64,000 nt of DNA from Toxonevra muliebris (GCA_963691655.1 OY829326.1:139394998-139458997), one strand, 5' to 3'. Numbered from the stretch's first letter, positions 22,863 to 34,728 are shown. Numbers and translations: made by a program. The notes: generated by a model from the sequence alone, not told the origin.

Positions 22863-23180
22863 TTTAATAGATTAAGTGAAAGACGATCTTACACAAAACT
22901 ATTGACAGAAGTACATAATCCTGATATTGAGGCAAGTGTGGCTGAATTCATCGATTTGCGACTGATCACACGAACAGGTCAGTGTCTATTCACTTTATGG
23001 CAGATTTTGTGGAATGATTTTGGTTTACGGGCTTACAAAACCCAACTAGTATAAAAACAGAAACTGCATGACCATAGTTTGTGTCGTGAGTTCAATGAAT
23101 TGGCGATAGAACAAGTTGATCTGCTTTTTACCGTAAAATGCTTATTCAGCGATGAAGTTTTTTTTTGCGTCGGTGTCCAA
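22863..23180 (+). pseudogene. DDE transposase remnant (IS630/Tc1/mariner group)
   Basis: An open segment reads RLSERRSYTKLLTEVHNPDI and on to FGLRAYKTQLV (to about 23051). After a stop it continues LHDHSLCREFNELAIEQ and CLFSDEVFF. The 'LRAYK-QLV-KL-DH, REF, LFSDEAHF' order matches the transposase fragment at 60150-60640 (YKIRLVQELKPNDH, RTFGEWA, ILFSDEAHFW). The SDE block holds the first catalytic Asp; the rest of the domain is lost. Stops and a frameshift make it dead. Confidence 0.65.
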
Positions 23181-23887
23181 AAAATGTACAGATTGGCGCC
23201 CTCTGATGGCAGGAGGCATCTTTGGGGTGTACTTCTTCTTTAAAAATCGAGAAGGGAAGTAAATTTCATGGAGTAGTTTTTTAAAACAAGTTGAAAATAT
23301 ATTTAATAAAGTAAAACAAAATTAATATTTATATGATTGCCAAAATTACGCCCTATTTTTGTATGCAAACGATAAGGAATTAAAAGTTAAGAAAGAAATC
23401 GCATTTATTTTTCAATTTCGAGGTAGAGAAGCCTGCAAAATCTGGAGAAAAAAATAGAAGGCGCTTCAGGCATAAAAAAAATGGCCCCATTCTACTTTTG
23501 CCTAATTCTCACATACAAATCCAAATAATTGTTTCATATATATCAAAAATTTAGCTATTACAATGGCAATTAAAACTAATGTATTCAAATAACATTTTTA
23601 CAGCCATTTTGGTGGCATACAACATACAATTTTTATTATTTTCCAATTAGTATTGTACAAATAGTAAAACAATCATATTTGCTAATTTGATTTTATCCTG
23701 ATTGTATGACAACATTCATTTATAGCTAATTTGTAAGTTCAAATAACAGTATTAGTGACAAACTCATAGAATTTTTTACGGTAAATTTGAATCTGGCGCA
23801 ATATTACTCTATCATGCTTCGAAAAAATATCATCAAAAAATTAAAAAAATGTGTGGACTTTTTTTATTGTTATTATTGTTGTTTTAA
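23181..23887. other. AT-rich stretch without genes
   Basis: No recognised frames or repeats. It ends at the TTAA target of the element starting at 23888. Confidence 0.45.
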
Positions 23888-24313
23888 CCCATATATTGGC
23901 ACCACGGTCTGGCCAGACCTTTTTCAATTTTGTTAACATTTTTTTATTATTTCTAATATTACTATGATCTCCAAAATCCATGATATTCTTAAATAACTTT
24001 TTCTAAATAGATTTATACAAAAATCGGAGTCCTGAGGTATGAGGGGGCGAGATTTTGTTGATTTCAAAATTTTAGTCATATTGGTACAACCACGGTCTGG
24101 CCAGACCGTATGCACTTTCACATAGTTTTTCCGATATTTTTCCTTTACTTCGTCATTAGTACGTTTTGTTTGTATGTACAATATAAACATTATCATTCTT
24201 TCTTTGAAATAAAAATTTGTTTTACCATCAAAAGTTTTGAACCATTGGAATTTTAATTGAAAATTAAACCACAAATTACACTAGCTTACAAATAATTTTG
24301 TTTTTTTTTTGGG

Positions 24314-24631
24314 CAATGAACACCACTATCCAATTCCTATGTAAAATTGGTTGCTGAGCCCGAAAATCAACTGTATTTTTTATTCTATTGTGTGGTTTTA
24401 GAGATATCAGGAGTTAAATTTTTTTCATCGGAGAAAAAAAGATTTGTCCACATAATTACAAATATCTTAGAAACTAGGAACTTGATTTGAACAAAAAGTA
24501 TATGAAATTAAAGATATTAAAATTTCTCATCTCATGTTTATACATTTTGATTCGATTGGATAAATAGTTTTGGCACAATTAAGTAAATTATCAAGAAATT
24601 TTACATAGAAATTGGATAGTGGTGTTCACTG
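24314..24631. mobile_element. MITE with about 34 bp TIRs (CARTGAACACC ends)
   Basis: The ends CAATGAACACCACTATCCAA and its inverse, beginning CAGTGAACACCACTATCCAA, extend about 34 bp through CTATGTAAAAT. CAGTG-type termini with interior AT-rich DNA resemble hAT MITEs. I could not find a matching 8 bp duplication at the exact boundary. Non-coding. Confidence 0.65.
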
Positions 24632-24689
24632 GTAATTTTGGCTGTAAACTAGTGTTATTATAGAAAATAAAACCTTTATCATTTTCTTA

Positions 24690-25290
24690 CTTTGGTTCCT
24701 CGAATACACCGTTTAAAATATTTTCTTTGTACGAGAGCTGCCGTGCCCACTTGCCCAAAAATATCACCCAAAACTTTGCACCACTCCGTCGTTTTCAATT
24801 TCTTACACATGGAGCATGGCGTTGTCAACCAACTCCTTTACACTAAATCTCAATACTGTGTGGTTTTGGAGATATAGCATTAAGATTGCATGAGAGGTGC
24901 CACGCCCATTTGAACTCAAATTCAGATCTGAAACTCCAGTATAAGCTCGGTATCGGCAAATAATATTTCCATACAACAAATGGTGCCTGAGATATCACAT
25001 AATAAATATTCAGGTTATATGTTAGGTGCCACACCCTTTTTTCTAGCTCCGTCCCCATTTTTACTGTGGTATTGTCAGTCAGTTTCTTTGCACGCAGGAC
25101 TCAGTAAATTGCAGTACTGTACTATAAATGGTATACTTAAAAAACTGTAAGGTTTGTATGGGAGGGTCCCCGTCCACTTGTAATTACAAACTTTTACCAA
25201 GTTAATAGTAAGGTCAGAGACATAATGCCGTATTGTACAAGTTTTTATGCCGTTTAGGAAGTATAATCGGACATAGAAACAGATTTTCAC
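24690..25290. repeat. Diverged tandem units ending in GGTGCCACGCCC-type strings
   Basis: Three units of roughly 130-170 bp each end in a phrase like 'GGAGATATA - gap - GCATGAGAGGTGCCACGCCC' (24870-24910), 'GAGATATCA - gap - TTAGGTGCCACACCC' (24991-25035) and 'GTATGGGAGGGTCCCCGTCC' (25155-25175). Similar phrases run in the opposite orientation at 35050-35560. Short frames here are repeat translations. Confidence 0.5.
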
Positions 25291-25359
25291 TTTTATATTG
25301 CAATGAACCTTCCTGGTTCCTTTTCCTTTAGTCAGGGTATACTCAGCGAGTAACCAGGG

Positions 25360-25915
25360 TGCGTAAATAATAACTCACGATAATTTGTTTCTATTTTCTA
25401 TGTTCACTTGTTTATTGAAATTCTTCACTGTTGCTTTAATTTACACTTGATTCGTTAGTATTTTTATTCTTGGTACCTTGTATATTGTTTGTTCGTTCAC
25501 CTTCGTTGGTGCTCGTTTCACTTTGTTTGCCTTTCTTGGCTCTCAGGTTTCTTACTGTGGCTTCGTTGCCGCTCGTTCCTGTTCCTGTATTTACGATGCG
25601 TGTCCTCGTGACACGATGACTAAGTCTTTGTCGTTTGCTTTATGTTCAGTGGCCACTTTGTTTATACTACACCAGTGAGGCTGTCGCACACACTGGTGTT
25701 TAATGAATACCTGATCTTTTTATACCTTGGTGTAATGTCTCACTCGCAAGGTCCAATAAATACCTAACCGATTTCTGAGAATTAAAGAGGAATCAAACGT
25801 GCTGTCGCTTCGTTTGATATTAGCTACCAATTTCTAAGCCTTATCCTTCCGTGCTGACGCAACCGTAAGGAGTATTTCATATAATCTAACAATGAGAAGA
25901 AGAAATGACCTGTGC
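25360..25915 (-). mobile_element. Possible solo LTR of a retrotransposon
   Basis: This block is clearly GC-richer than its surroundings. On the minus strand it starts near TGTGGCACAGG and holds a TATAAAAAG box (about 25713-25721). A perfect 9 bp hairpin CACCAGTG-CACTGGTG follows about 20-50 bp downstream, and AATAAACAAG comes near the end at about 25413. This order of promoter, leader hairpin and polyadenylation signal is what an LTR shows. I could not establish TG...CA ends with a target duplication, and no gag-pol is present. Confidence 0.35.
25669..25699. other. Perfect 9 bp hairpin in the LTR-like block
   Basis: ACACCAGTG (25669-25677) pairs with CACTGGTGT (25691-25699) across 13 bases. 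On the minus strand it lies just downstream of the TATAAAAAG box, where a transcript would begin. Confidence 0.6.
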
Positions 25916-26357
25916 CACAGTCTAAGTCTGAGTGACTTCTTCTGTGCGATGCATGTCCTTTTATATCAATTTCTTTTTGTTGTACCGTATTATTTTCGTT
26001 CTATGAAATATATATATTATAATTAATTAAATATAAATGTTAATATATATTTTAGCGGCATATATGTGCTAGTGGTTTAGGGTTGTGCGATTAAAATTAC
26101 TGATAATTTTATGTCATCACAATATACTATATTGTTAGCTTATTTTCTACATTGCTGTTTCGAAACGTAAAACTTTTTAAAAATTAAAAACATATTTTTT
26201 TCAATAAATGTACATATAAATACATAATTCTTACATAATATGTAGTGTTTTTGTACAGTTTACATTGAAAATTCAAATAAACGCAGTATAAATGTATGAC
26301 GGTCTGGCTGGACCGTGGTGGTAGCAATGTCAAAAGTGGTGTCAACAGAAGGGTTAA

Positions 26358-27825
26358 ATTTATTCAATAGAATTAAAATCATTAATTTTTTGCGAGAAAA
26401 TTTTAATCTGAAAGGATGAGCCTATGAGATATTGAAACAATTTCATTGCATAAAAATGTATAAAGTAAATTCGAAACGCGAAAGTTTGCACTGATACAGT
26501 GGCAAGTTAATTTTAATGAATTTTAATGAATAATAATGCATACGAATTTTTTGTTGCATATTCACGATGTTGTTGTAATTTTTCCCAATTTTGTATTTGC
26601 ATATATCCACTGGTTGTAAACGCATTATGCTCTTTCGACTTTCTTGACTGAAGTCAAGATGGCATCAATGATTTATTTTTTTTTTTTTTCTTTCTTTTGC
26701 CCACGTGAGAATAAGGCAGAAAAATGAAAAAAAAGATATTATATTCAGCAGAATATATGCAATTTGCATAACAAGTGGGAAAGGTTTGAAAGAAACAGAA
26801 AAGTCTCTCGGTATTTGTGAATGAGTGGGTGTGGATCTGTGTGTGTCTGAATGTGTTCCATGACGTTATAACGAAATTAAAAGCATTTGCACAGTATGTA
26901 TGGTATGTATATATATTTATGTACCTGTTTGTATGTGCATATGTGTGGTCATCGAACATCCATGACGAAGCCACATGCGCATACATACAAACAAGCAAAT
27001 GCACATATGTATTACACACACGCGCACACACAATGTGAAAATAATATTACAGAATTTGTTGTGCAGCATAAATTGCCTGCAACGCGGGAAGGCAGCGTAG
27101 GTTAATCAAGAAGGTGGAGAATATAGCCAATGTATGTGGGGTTAAGTGTTTCGATTTATCGATTCTCCAAACAGATCGAATTGTGAGTTGTTCAATTGAA
27201 TCAATAACGTATGGCATGGAGAAGAAATCATATATGTACAAGTGTATAGTGCATACAACAGAGGGCTTAAACAAATACATACTCGTATATATGCAAAGGA
27301 ATAAATTTAATCCGATTTCAATGAACTACAATACTCATACATACATACAAACATATATATGTATGTATATTCAAAAATAAGTAATACTAACAACAATAAA
27401 AAAAAGAGAGTAATCATCATTATGATTGCATTGGTAACAATGCCATGAGTACATAAATACACACATACATACATATACATATACCTACTACTATACCAGC
27501 AACAACAAATACAACAATAGCAGGATGAGTAATATACACAAAAATTATACCAACAACCAGTGGCGCAAATAGTATTTGAGTTTAGGTGGCCTAATTTTGC
27601 TACATTAAATCAATGGATTAATCATTGAAAAACAGTATTTTATGAAATTAGAAACAGTTCAGTTCTTAACCTACGAAATTTCCCAACGCTACAGAAATAA
27701 TAACTTGTACCCGAATCATTTGTGGTGCTAATTAAAATGAAAATCCAGAGAAATCTCATGCAATGTAAAGTAATCAAACAAGACCGAAAATCCAACTAAT
27801 TCGACTAGTACAAAAATCAAACAAA
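26358..27825. repeat. Microsatellite-rich gene-free stretch
   Basis: (GTAT)n, (CATA)n and (CACA)n tracts lie at about 26900-27035 and 27340-27365. Open frames here (for example 26654-27031 minus) are microsatellite translations. No domain is recognised. Confidence 0.5.
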
Positions 27826-28590
27826 ATTTCAGATCAAAATTCTATCCGGAAATGCGACTAAAAATAAGACCAAAATTCCATTATATTCAAATTAAAATTC
27901 CGATTCAGAATCCAATTATGATCTGACCAATTTCAGATTAAATTTAGATAAATATTAAACCGAAACTTGGACCAAAATTCAAATCAATACCCAAAATTGT
28001 ATTAAAACTCAGACCAAAAGCACACCAACTTTCAGTCTAAGTTCAGACTTAACGAAACTCTGACCAATTAACGAGCTATAACCCAGATAAAAACTCAAAC
28101 CAGCTTAAAGCCAAAAATCGAACCAAAACCCAGACCATAATTTAAACTGAAATTTAGACTATAATTCAAACTAAAAACCAAATCAAAATTCAGACCAAAC
28201 TCAGACAAAAGTTCAGACCGAATAATGATTAAAAATCAGACCAAAGCTCAGACCAAATTCAGACCCAAAATCAAACCAAAGTTGAAATCAAATCATCCCA
28301 AACTTGGAGCGAAACTCATACTGAAATTTAAACCATAATCCAAACCACAAACTATATCGAATTCACTCCAAAGTTAAGACCAAAAATTGGATCAAAGTTT
28401 ATACAAATTCAGACACAAAATTAAAGCAAACCCGCAGACTAATATTCAAACAAATTTCACATCAAAAATCGGACCAAAACTGAAACCAAAAATCAGTCTA
28501 AAATTAAGACAAAAGTCAGGAAATTGCTCAGACTGCATAAAGCCAAAACTAAAACCAAGTTTGGACCATTAACTGACCAAAATCAAAACT
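27826..28590. repeat. Degenerate minisatellite: CAGACCAAAATT units
   Basis: Dozens of imperfect copies of a 10-12 bp unit (CAGACCAAAA, CAAACCAAAA, CAGACCAAATT and variants) run up to the assembly gap at 28591. The array probably caused the gap and may continue inside it. Forward frames read as NQTKIQTK-like strings, which is a repeat artefact. Confidence 0.75.
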
Positions 28591-28790
28591 NNNNNNNNNN
28601 NNNNNNNNNNNNNNNNNNNNNNNNNNNNNNNNNNNNNNNNNNNNNNNNNNNNNNNNNNNNNNNNNNNNNNNNNNNNNNNNNNNNNNNNNNNNNNNNNNNN
28701 NNNNNNNNNNNNNNNNNNNNNNNNNNNNNNNNNNNNNNNNNNNNNNNNNNNNNNNNNNNNNNNNNNNNNNNNNNNNNNNNNNNNNNNNNN
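28591..28790. other. Assembly gap (200 N)
   Basis: Exactly 200 undetermined bases, a conventional fixed gap size, so the true length is unknown. Confidence 0.99.
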
Positions 28791-28860
28791 AAACAGCAAC
28801 AGCACCGTCATCAGGATCATCATCAACAATATCAGCAGCATCGTTATGTCAGCAACTTCG
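28791..28860. repeat. CAG/CAT/CAA trinucleotide-rich tract
   Basis: AACAGCAACAGCACC and CATCATCAACAATATCAGCAG follow the gap. It is simple-sequence DNA with no supported gene. Confidence 0.6.
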
Positions 28861-30154
28861 ACTTCTTCAACTTTCATCAGAATGATGTTTTATTTATTTA
28901 TGTATGTACTTATATAAATATATATATATGCATGTATATATGCGTATATGATTTTCTATCTCATTTGTATTTTCTGTTTTTTTTTTTTTATTTGTATTTT
29001 GTTCTGGAATTTTCAATTCGGTAAATTACTTTGAATTACTTTGCCCTGCAGCAAGACAGTGTACAAATTTAAACTTTAGTTGCAATAAAATTACAATCCT
29101 CAGATGGTGCAAGGAGTAATTATCAATTCCTTCATCTCTAATCTACGTAGATGCTCAATAAAAAATTTGGAATTAGTCTTTCATTATTCTTGTTCTATAG
29201 CCCAATGATGATAGCCAAAGTTAAGAGGCTCACTAGTTTGTGCTTCATAAGATTTGTAATTCAATCTTCGTGGTTGACTTTTATCACATTGAATCAGCTG
29301 TACGTTGACTCTCTTTTAGTCATGGCAAATAAGAATAATGCTCTTCTGCAAGCTAAGAATTCTATTCTTACTAAAGTGAAAACCCAAGGCTAGAGGGACT
29401 TAACACAAAATTTCATTAACAACGCAATATTTATTCATTTAGAAAATGTAACATAAGTAACAATTAATACGATCCTATTTGTTTTATCGTTGATTGTTAA
29501 CTGAAAAAGTTAATTAATTAACATTGAAACATGTTAATTTAATTTGTAAAAAATTTTATGCATTTGATACATTTTAATTTTACAATAAAATTTTTATTTA
29601 AATTTGAAATATTCAACAAATATTTATTTTAAATTTTTGTCATAGTTGAATTAAATTGATCTAAATTCGCTTTTCTCACTAAAACTTAGGACGGTTCTAT
29701 TCAAAACTGAATTTTAGTATAATGAAACTTTTTTCATCTCCAATCGGAGTCAACTGTACCTCGATAACAGACCTAATTGTAGTTTTTTTCCCCAATGAAC
29801 GGGGAACAAAACCTTATTTTCATATTATAATAATTTTTTAAAAAGTTTCATGTCTTCAAATATTATATTTTTATTTATACTTAAGCATCTATAAATATTG
29901 TATTCTTATGCACGAAATTAATAAAATTCCGAGAAAATCTGAATACTTAAATTTTTCTAGTTTTAGTTCAAGAATTTGAATTTGTTAAATTAAGTTTTTT
30001 CTAAAGAATGAGACAACATTTTACGGAGTTGTTTTAACCCCTGGTTTGAGTTAAGTCAACTCTTTTCTATCTTGGTTCAAGAATTGTAAATGGTTAATTG
30101 ACGTTCCTTAAGGGTTGAGGCAAGATATTGTGTAGTTGATTTAACTCTTATATC
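28861..30154. other. AT-rich stretch with a diverged tandem unit
   Basis: No gene is supported; the frame at 29151-29393 has no domain. Units containing 'GTTCAAGAATT - about 6 - GGTTAATTGA - GGGTTGA' occur near 29967 and 30083 and again near 31027, flanking the palindromic repeats at 30155-31005, which therefore appear inserted in an older tandem array. Confidence 0.45.
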
Positions 30155-31005
30155 ACAGTCCGAGAAGAAAAGCGGCCTAAAATTTATATAAGAGCAAAAG
30201 TGAAATAATTTAATAACTCAGCGCAAGAACGAGACAAGTAATACAGCATTAGAGTGAAAATGAAACGACTTAAAAGTAAGAGCAAAAATGGTTTACGAAT
30301 TCTTTCAGAGCAAAAAACAGCATAGTGATTTATTCTTGTTTTGTTCTGAACATATTTCGTTTCACTTTTGCTCTAAACACATTTCGTTTTACTTTTGCTC
30401 TGAACATATTTCGTTTCGCTTTTGCTCTTAAGTAAAATTATTCCACTTTTTTTTTGAACGTACCTGTTAAACCACTTTTCCTCTCAGCCTCTCATATGTA
30501 AAAGTACTAGATTAGAAATGAGAGCTTTAGGCAGGTTTGGAAAATAACTACGAATTCGAGAAATATATAACAGGACGAGAGGAAAAGCGGGCTAAAATTT
30601 ATGTAAGAGCAAAAGTGGAATAATTTAATATCTCAGTGCAAGAACGAGACAAACTTAGAGTGAAAATGAAACGACTTATGTTCAAGGAAGGTTTGGAAAA
30701 TAACTTCGAATTCGAGAAATATATAACAGAACGAGAGGAAATGCGTGCTAAAATTTATGTAAAAGCAAAAGTGGAATAATTTAATATCACAGTGCAAGAA
30801 CGAGACAAGCTTAGAGTGAAAATGAAACGACTTAAAAGTAAGAGAAAAAATGGTTCAACAATTTTTTCAGAGCAAAAACAGCACAGTGATTTATTTTGTT
30901 TTTGCTGTAAGCATATTTCGTTTCGCTTTTGCTCTTGAGCAAAATTATTCCACTTTTTTCTGAACGTAAAAGTTATACCACTTTTCTTCTCAGCCTCTCA
31001 TATAG
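30155..31005. repeat. Cluster of palindromic MITE-like repeats
   Basis: Copies at about 30155-30500 and 30720-31005 begin GAGAGGAAAAGCGGGCTAAA or close variants and AGAGCAAAAGTGGAATAATT. They end with the imperfect inverse (AATTATTCCACTTTTTT, then CCACTTTTCTTCTCAGCC). A partial copy at about 30570-30682 and its flank are tandemly duplicated (TTTGGAAAATAACT, then CGAATTCGAGAAATATATAA at 30537 and 30687). Within copy 1 a 30 bp unit, GAACATATTTCGTTT then TTTTGCTCT, occurs three times at about 30345-30432. Non-coding. Confidence 0.7.
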
Positions 31006-32896
31006 TCTAAGCTCAACTAACTTTTTTAAGTTTTGTTCAAGAATTTCGAGTGGTTAATTGAACTGTTTCGATGGTTGAATCAACATTTAAGGAGATGGAA
31101 CAACTTTTCAATATCTTTTATTTTAAATATAAATATTGTCGAAGTTATTATGACTTCACAAAGTATAACTTTTTTATTGCAGTTAAATTTACTTTGGTGG
31201 AATTGGGATCACTCTTTTCGGGTTGGACTAAAAACCAACCATTAACTAAAAGAGATAATATAGCCATGAAATTGTAACATTTACTCCGCGGTTCTTTGAG
31301 TGTACATATACAGATGCATAAAAAACTATGAACAATTTTACATAACTAGATAACTGAAAATAAAACAAAAAAAAAATATTTTAATTATTAGTGAAAACTG
31401 TAGAAACTAGTGCATTTTGCTAAAATTTAAACGGATTAAAATGAATTCTAGTGAACTTAAATAAGCTTAACTACAAACCAAATAAAATTAATTTTCTTTA
31501 GTTTTTGTTATTTAAAAAATTCAGTACAAAAATATTTGTTATAACATTACATAACAACCACGAGCTTTTTTAAAACATTGCTGCAGATACTGAGATATTT
31601 TTTGTGTACAATTTGAAGCATTCCGTTGACTGTATTGCGCTATGTCTTGATTTGCACTATTTACACGTACTTGTGTATATGTGAATGAATAAGAGAGTAT
31701 GTGTGTGAAAGTGGATAATGAACACACATACGAACTGACAACTTTGCGCATACATACATACAAATGTAGACGCATACATACATACATATGTAGACGCATA
31801 CAAACATACATATATATCTACAACCTCAACAACACCAAAACAAATACAAAATGCAAATTAATTTCCCCGAGTTTTATCGACAATTTCCCTACAATACTGA
31901 AGGCAATGTGAATATACATATGTAGTTGTTATTCACACACAAACACACACATTCACTTGTATATCCTTCCCATCGTACCCTTTGACCCTGTTGATTTTGT
32001 TGCTATCGTTGTTGGTGTGCTGGTGTTGCCATAGTTGTTGCAGCAACATTGCTGCTTCAATATTATAAATGAACTGCAAGTCAAGTTAATATTTTGTTAC
32101 GATTTGCTGTTACGAATTTTATTTTATGTTGTTTTATTTTTACTCATTTTTTTTTTTTTTTTTTTTGTTTGCCTCCAAGGAGCACTGTTGCAAATTGACG
32201 AACAAAACAAAAAATGGAAAGAGATCCTAGTTGATATCCACGAATAGCTAGCCTTATAGTGGGTGGCGATGATACATGGTCAGAGAAAGTAGTTTCTGTT
32301 ACTTACCTCTTTTTTTCTGATGAAGTATGCATTATACATATATCCATCTATCTGTGTGAGTAGCTTTATGTGTGTGTGTGTATGTATCTGTACGTTAGGG
32401 TTGCCCCGTAGATTTATTACATTATTATGGCAATACTTAAAATCGATAAAACTCATATTGATGATTGCTAGAGGGCACACACATACATACGTAGGTATTT
32501 GCGATGTACAATACACAACAACAACAAACCAGTAAAATTAAAAGCGATTGGTGTGGGGCGTAACTGACAGTTATATTGTATTGGTGCGTGTGTGTGTGAT
32601 TTACTTATGTTTTTTTTCTTGCTATTTCTTTGTAAAATCTCAAAATAACTGTTAGCTTTTTAAGACGTTTACTTTTTAATTACTTTAAATGCAAAAGAGT
32701 AAGTAATAAAAAATGATTTCACAAAAACAGAGTGAGGTGATTTAAATGGGTGGGTTTGAGTAAGAAACTATGTTTTAATATTGTATAGTAAATGCAAAGG
32801 AATAGAAAATGAAATATAGAAAGAGAAAAAGTGTGGATATGAGTTATAAACTAAAAAAAAACAGGACAATTTTCATATAGCGTAAAATCTTCTATA
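31006..32896. repeat. Gene-free stretch with CATA-rich minisatellite
   Basis: A 24-26 bp unit (GTAGACGCATACATACATA) repeats about three times at 31740-31815. (GT)n and (CA)n tracts lie at 31937-31950, 32370-32386 and 32476-32490. A T-run at 32150-32166 precedes a short open frame with no domain (to 32247). Confidence 0.5.
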
Positions 32897-34100
32897 CAGG
32901 GTGACAATCGTAAAAAGACGCACACATTTCAGCAGTTATTTTCAAAAGGACGTACTTCCATTAAGTACAACTAAGTGTTAACATTGCTGAATATATAAGC
33001 ATTCATTTGAACCCCACCTCATTCAATATAACCTCCTTTAGCCTGCACACATGCCTTCAATCGATCCGGAAATTGTAGGACTGTTCGCCGCAGGACTTTC
33101 TGATCAATTTCAGTCCAGGCTTTCTCTAATGAATTTGTCAGCGACTCCAGATTGTGGTGTTGAGATGCACAAGCCTTACTCTCTAAAATACTCCAAATAG
33201 AGTAGTCCATTGCATTCAAGTCTGGGGAGTATGGTGGCCATTCTTGAGATGTTATGAATCCAGCAAAATTTTCTTTTATCCATGTTTGCGTTAATTTTGC
33301 CATGTGGGAAGGTGCAGAATCTTGCTGGAAAGTCCAGTTTTCATTTCAAAATGTATCTTGGGACCAGGGAAGAACATGTTCATTTAAAATGCTCCGATAA
33401 ACAACCTGGTCAATTTTAACACCCTCTTCAACGAATATTAGAGGGGTTCTGGCATTAGCGGAAACTCCAGTCCATACCATAACGGAAGCTGGCTTTTGAA
33501 CTCGGCCAACAGTCCAATTTTGTTGCGATGATGATGTTAGCCACATTCGGTTATTTTGCGCATTGAAATGTTGTTCAACCGTGAAAATTTTTTCATCTGT
33601 AAACAAGATATTTTCAACATTTTTTAACACGGAGGAGCGTAGCAACGCCTTGATCTTTATCAGATCTTGAGCTTTTCGGAGCTTGTACGGCTTAAGATTA
33701 AGCTTTGATTTTGCAATGATTCTCACTGTTTCACGGTTTACTCCCACTTCCTTAGCGATTTTTCTCATTGAGCGCCTTGGATTTCGCTTGATTCGTTTAC
33801 GAATTTTTTCTGTTAAACCAGTAGTGGCAACTGTTGAAAATTTTACCGTGCGACTTGACAAATTTAAAGCCTTTGCAATTTGACGGCTACTATAATTTGC
33901 CAAATGAAATTTCACAATTTCACGACGAATATTTTCCTTGTCCATTTTTATGGAAATTTCAAAATGTAATAACAAAAATTCAAATGAAATTAAAAGCAAA
34001 GCCAATGATGAATGAATTTGCTTTTTAAATTAAAGTAACGGTAAATGGCAAAGCTTGCTGCAGTGTATTAAACTTGCGTCACTTTACAATTGTCACCCTG
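32897..34100 (-). mobile_element. DD37D mariner-like (maT-type) element
   Basis: The 1204 bp element is flanked by TA (32895-32896 and 34101-34102). The inverted ends read CAGGGTGACAATCGTAAAA on the left and CAGGGTGACAATTGTAAAG on the right, continuing to ACGC. It carries one transposase frame on the minus strand. It is compact and apparently complete end to end. Confidence 0.88.
33019..33945 (-). pseudogene. DD37D transposase with one in-frame stop
   Basis: The frame from Met at 33945 (an upstream in-frame Met is at 34005) starts MDKENIRREIVKFHLANYSS, an HTH with SSRQIAKALNLSSRTV. A second HTH block (RRSMRKIAKEVGVNRETVR) follows, then the catalytic core: LFTDEKIF (first Asp), FQQDSAPSHM (second Asp) and YSPDLNAMDYSIW (third Asp). 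There are 37 residues between the second and third Asp, which defines the DD37D/maT group. A TGA at 33346-33348 splits the frame just before the second Asp block, and about 20 residues seem deleted between the two HTH parts near 33830. The C-terminus ends CVQAKGGYIE at 33019. The enzyme cuts and pastes the element via its TIRs; this copy should be inactive. Confidence 0.88.
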
Positions 34101-34102
34101 TA

Positions 34103-34640
34103 TATATAAAATAGAGCTCTGTTAAATGTTTAGTCCTAATAGGTTTGTATATTTCGCAACGGATTGTCATGAAATTTAGTATGTAATTGTTTTGGACATT
34201 TGTCGAGTTAAGTCGATATTTATTTTAAGTTAACTTCAAATAGTTTCTTTAATATAGACCATTATTTGGACCAAAGTCAGCTTTTTCATAAAATTTAGCT
34301 ACTTAATGCAAAATTCTGCTTAAACTATAAGAGGTACATAAAAATTTTGTATTTAAAGATTATAGATCTTATCGTTTGCTAAAATAAATTCAGTGGTGGC
34401 ATATATCTAAAGTTAATAGTTTACCTGTAAAATGCATTTTTATATTAAAAATTTGTTCCCCTGGTTTTTGTAAATATTTATGTTTTTCCTAGAATCAAAA
34501 CCAAAGAGTTTTTTACTTCGCTTGCTGTGATCTCCACCACACAAACACAAAGCAGAAAAGAATGCGTAAGGGCTTTGCATTTGAAATTCTTTTTCATTTG
34601 CATGAATGTAACAACATATTAATAATTTGATCACAGTATT
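34103..34640. other. Gene-free AT-rich stretch
   Basis: No recognisable frames or repeats between the DD37D element and the SINE-like fragments. Confidence 0.45.
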
Positions 34641-34647
34641 TCATAGT

Positions 34648-34728
34648 GGTTTGTGGATGAGTTGGTTAGAAGGGAAGGTAAAGTAGTGGGTGCAGGAAAG
34701 AGTTGTGGATTGAAGCGGGACCAAATAA
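34648..34728 (+). repeat. SINE-like fragment, copy 1
   Basis: GGTTTGTGGATGAGTTGGTT, then GTAAAGTAGTGG and GAAAGAGTTGTGG, parallels copy 2 at 34888-34990 over about 65 bp. The B-box part is lost and the copy ends at a T-run. Confidence 0.55.

Larger units (their letters stand above)
23888..26353. mobile_element. piggyBac-like non-autonomous element with nested insertions
   Basis: TTAA flanks both ends (23884-23887 and 26354-26357). The left end reads CCCATATATTGGCACCACGG followed by the palindrome GGTCTGGCCAGACC. The right end, inverted, reads CCCTTCTGTTGACACCA, a 19 bp spacer, then CACGGTCCAGCCAGACC. A third copy of the GGTCTGGCCAGACCG palindrome lies at 24096-24110. The total of 2466 bp happens to be about full piggyBac size. 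However, no transposase is recognisable, and the interior contains a MITE (24314-24631), tandem repeats (24690-25290) and an LTR-like block (25360-25915). Confidence 0.55.

Noticed and set aside
26654..27105. Overlapping His/Tyr/Thr-rich frames
   Set aside because: They are translations of (CATA)n and (CACA)n microsatellites.
28387..29024. Long open frames over the CAGACC repeat and across the N gap
   Set aside because: They are translations of a minisatellite and undetermined bases, not genes.
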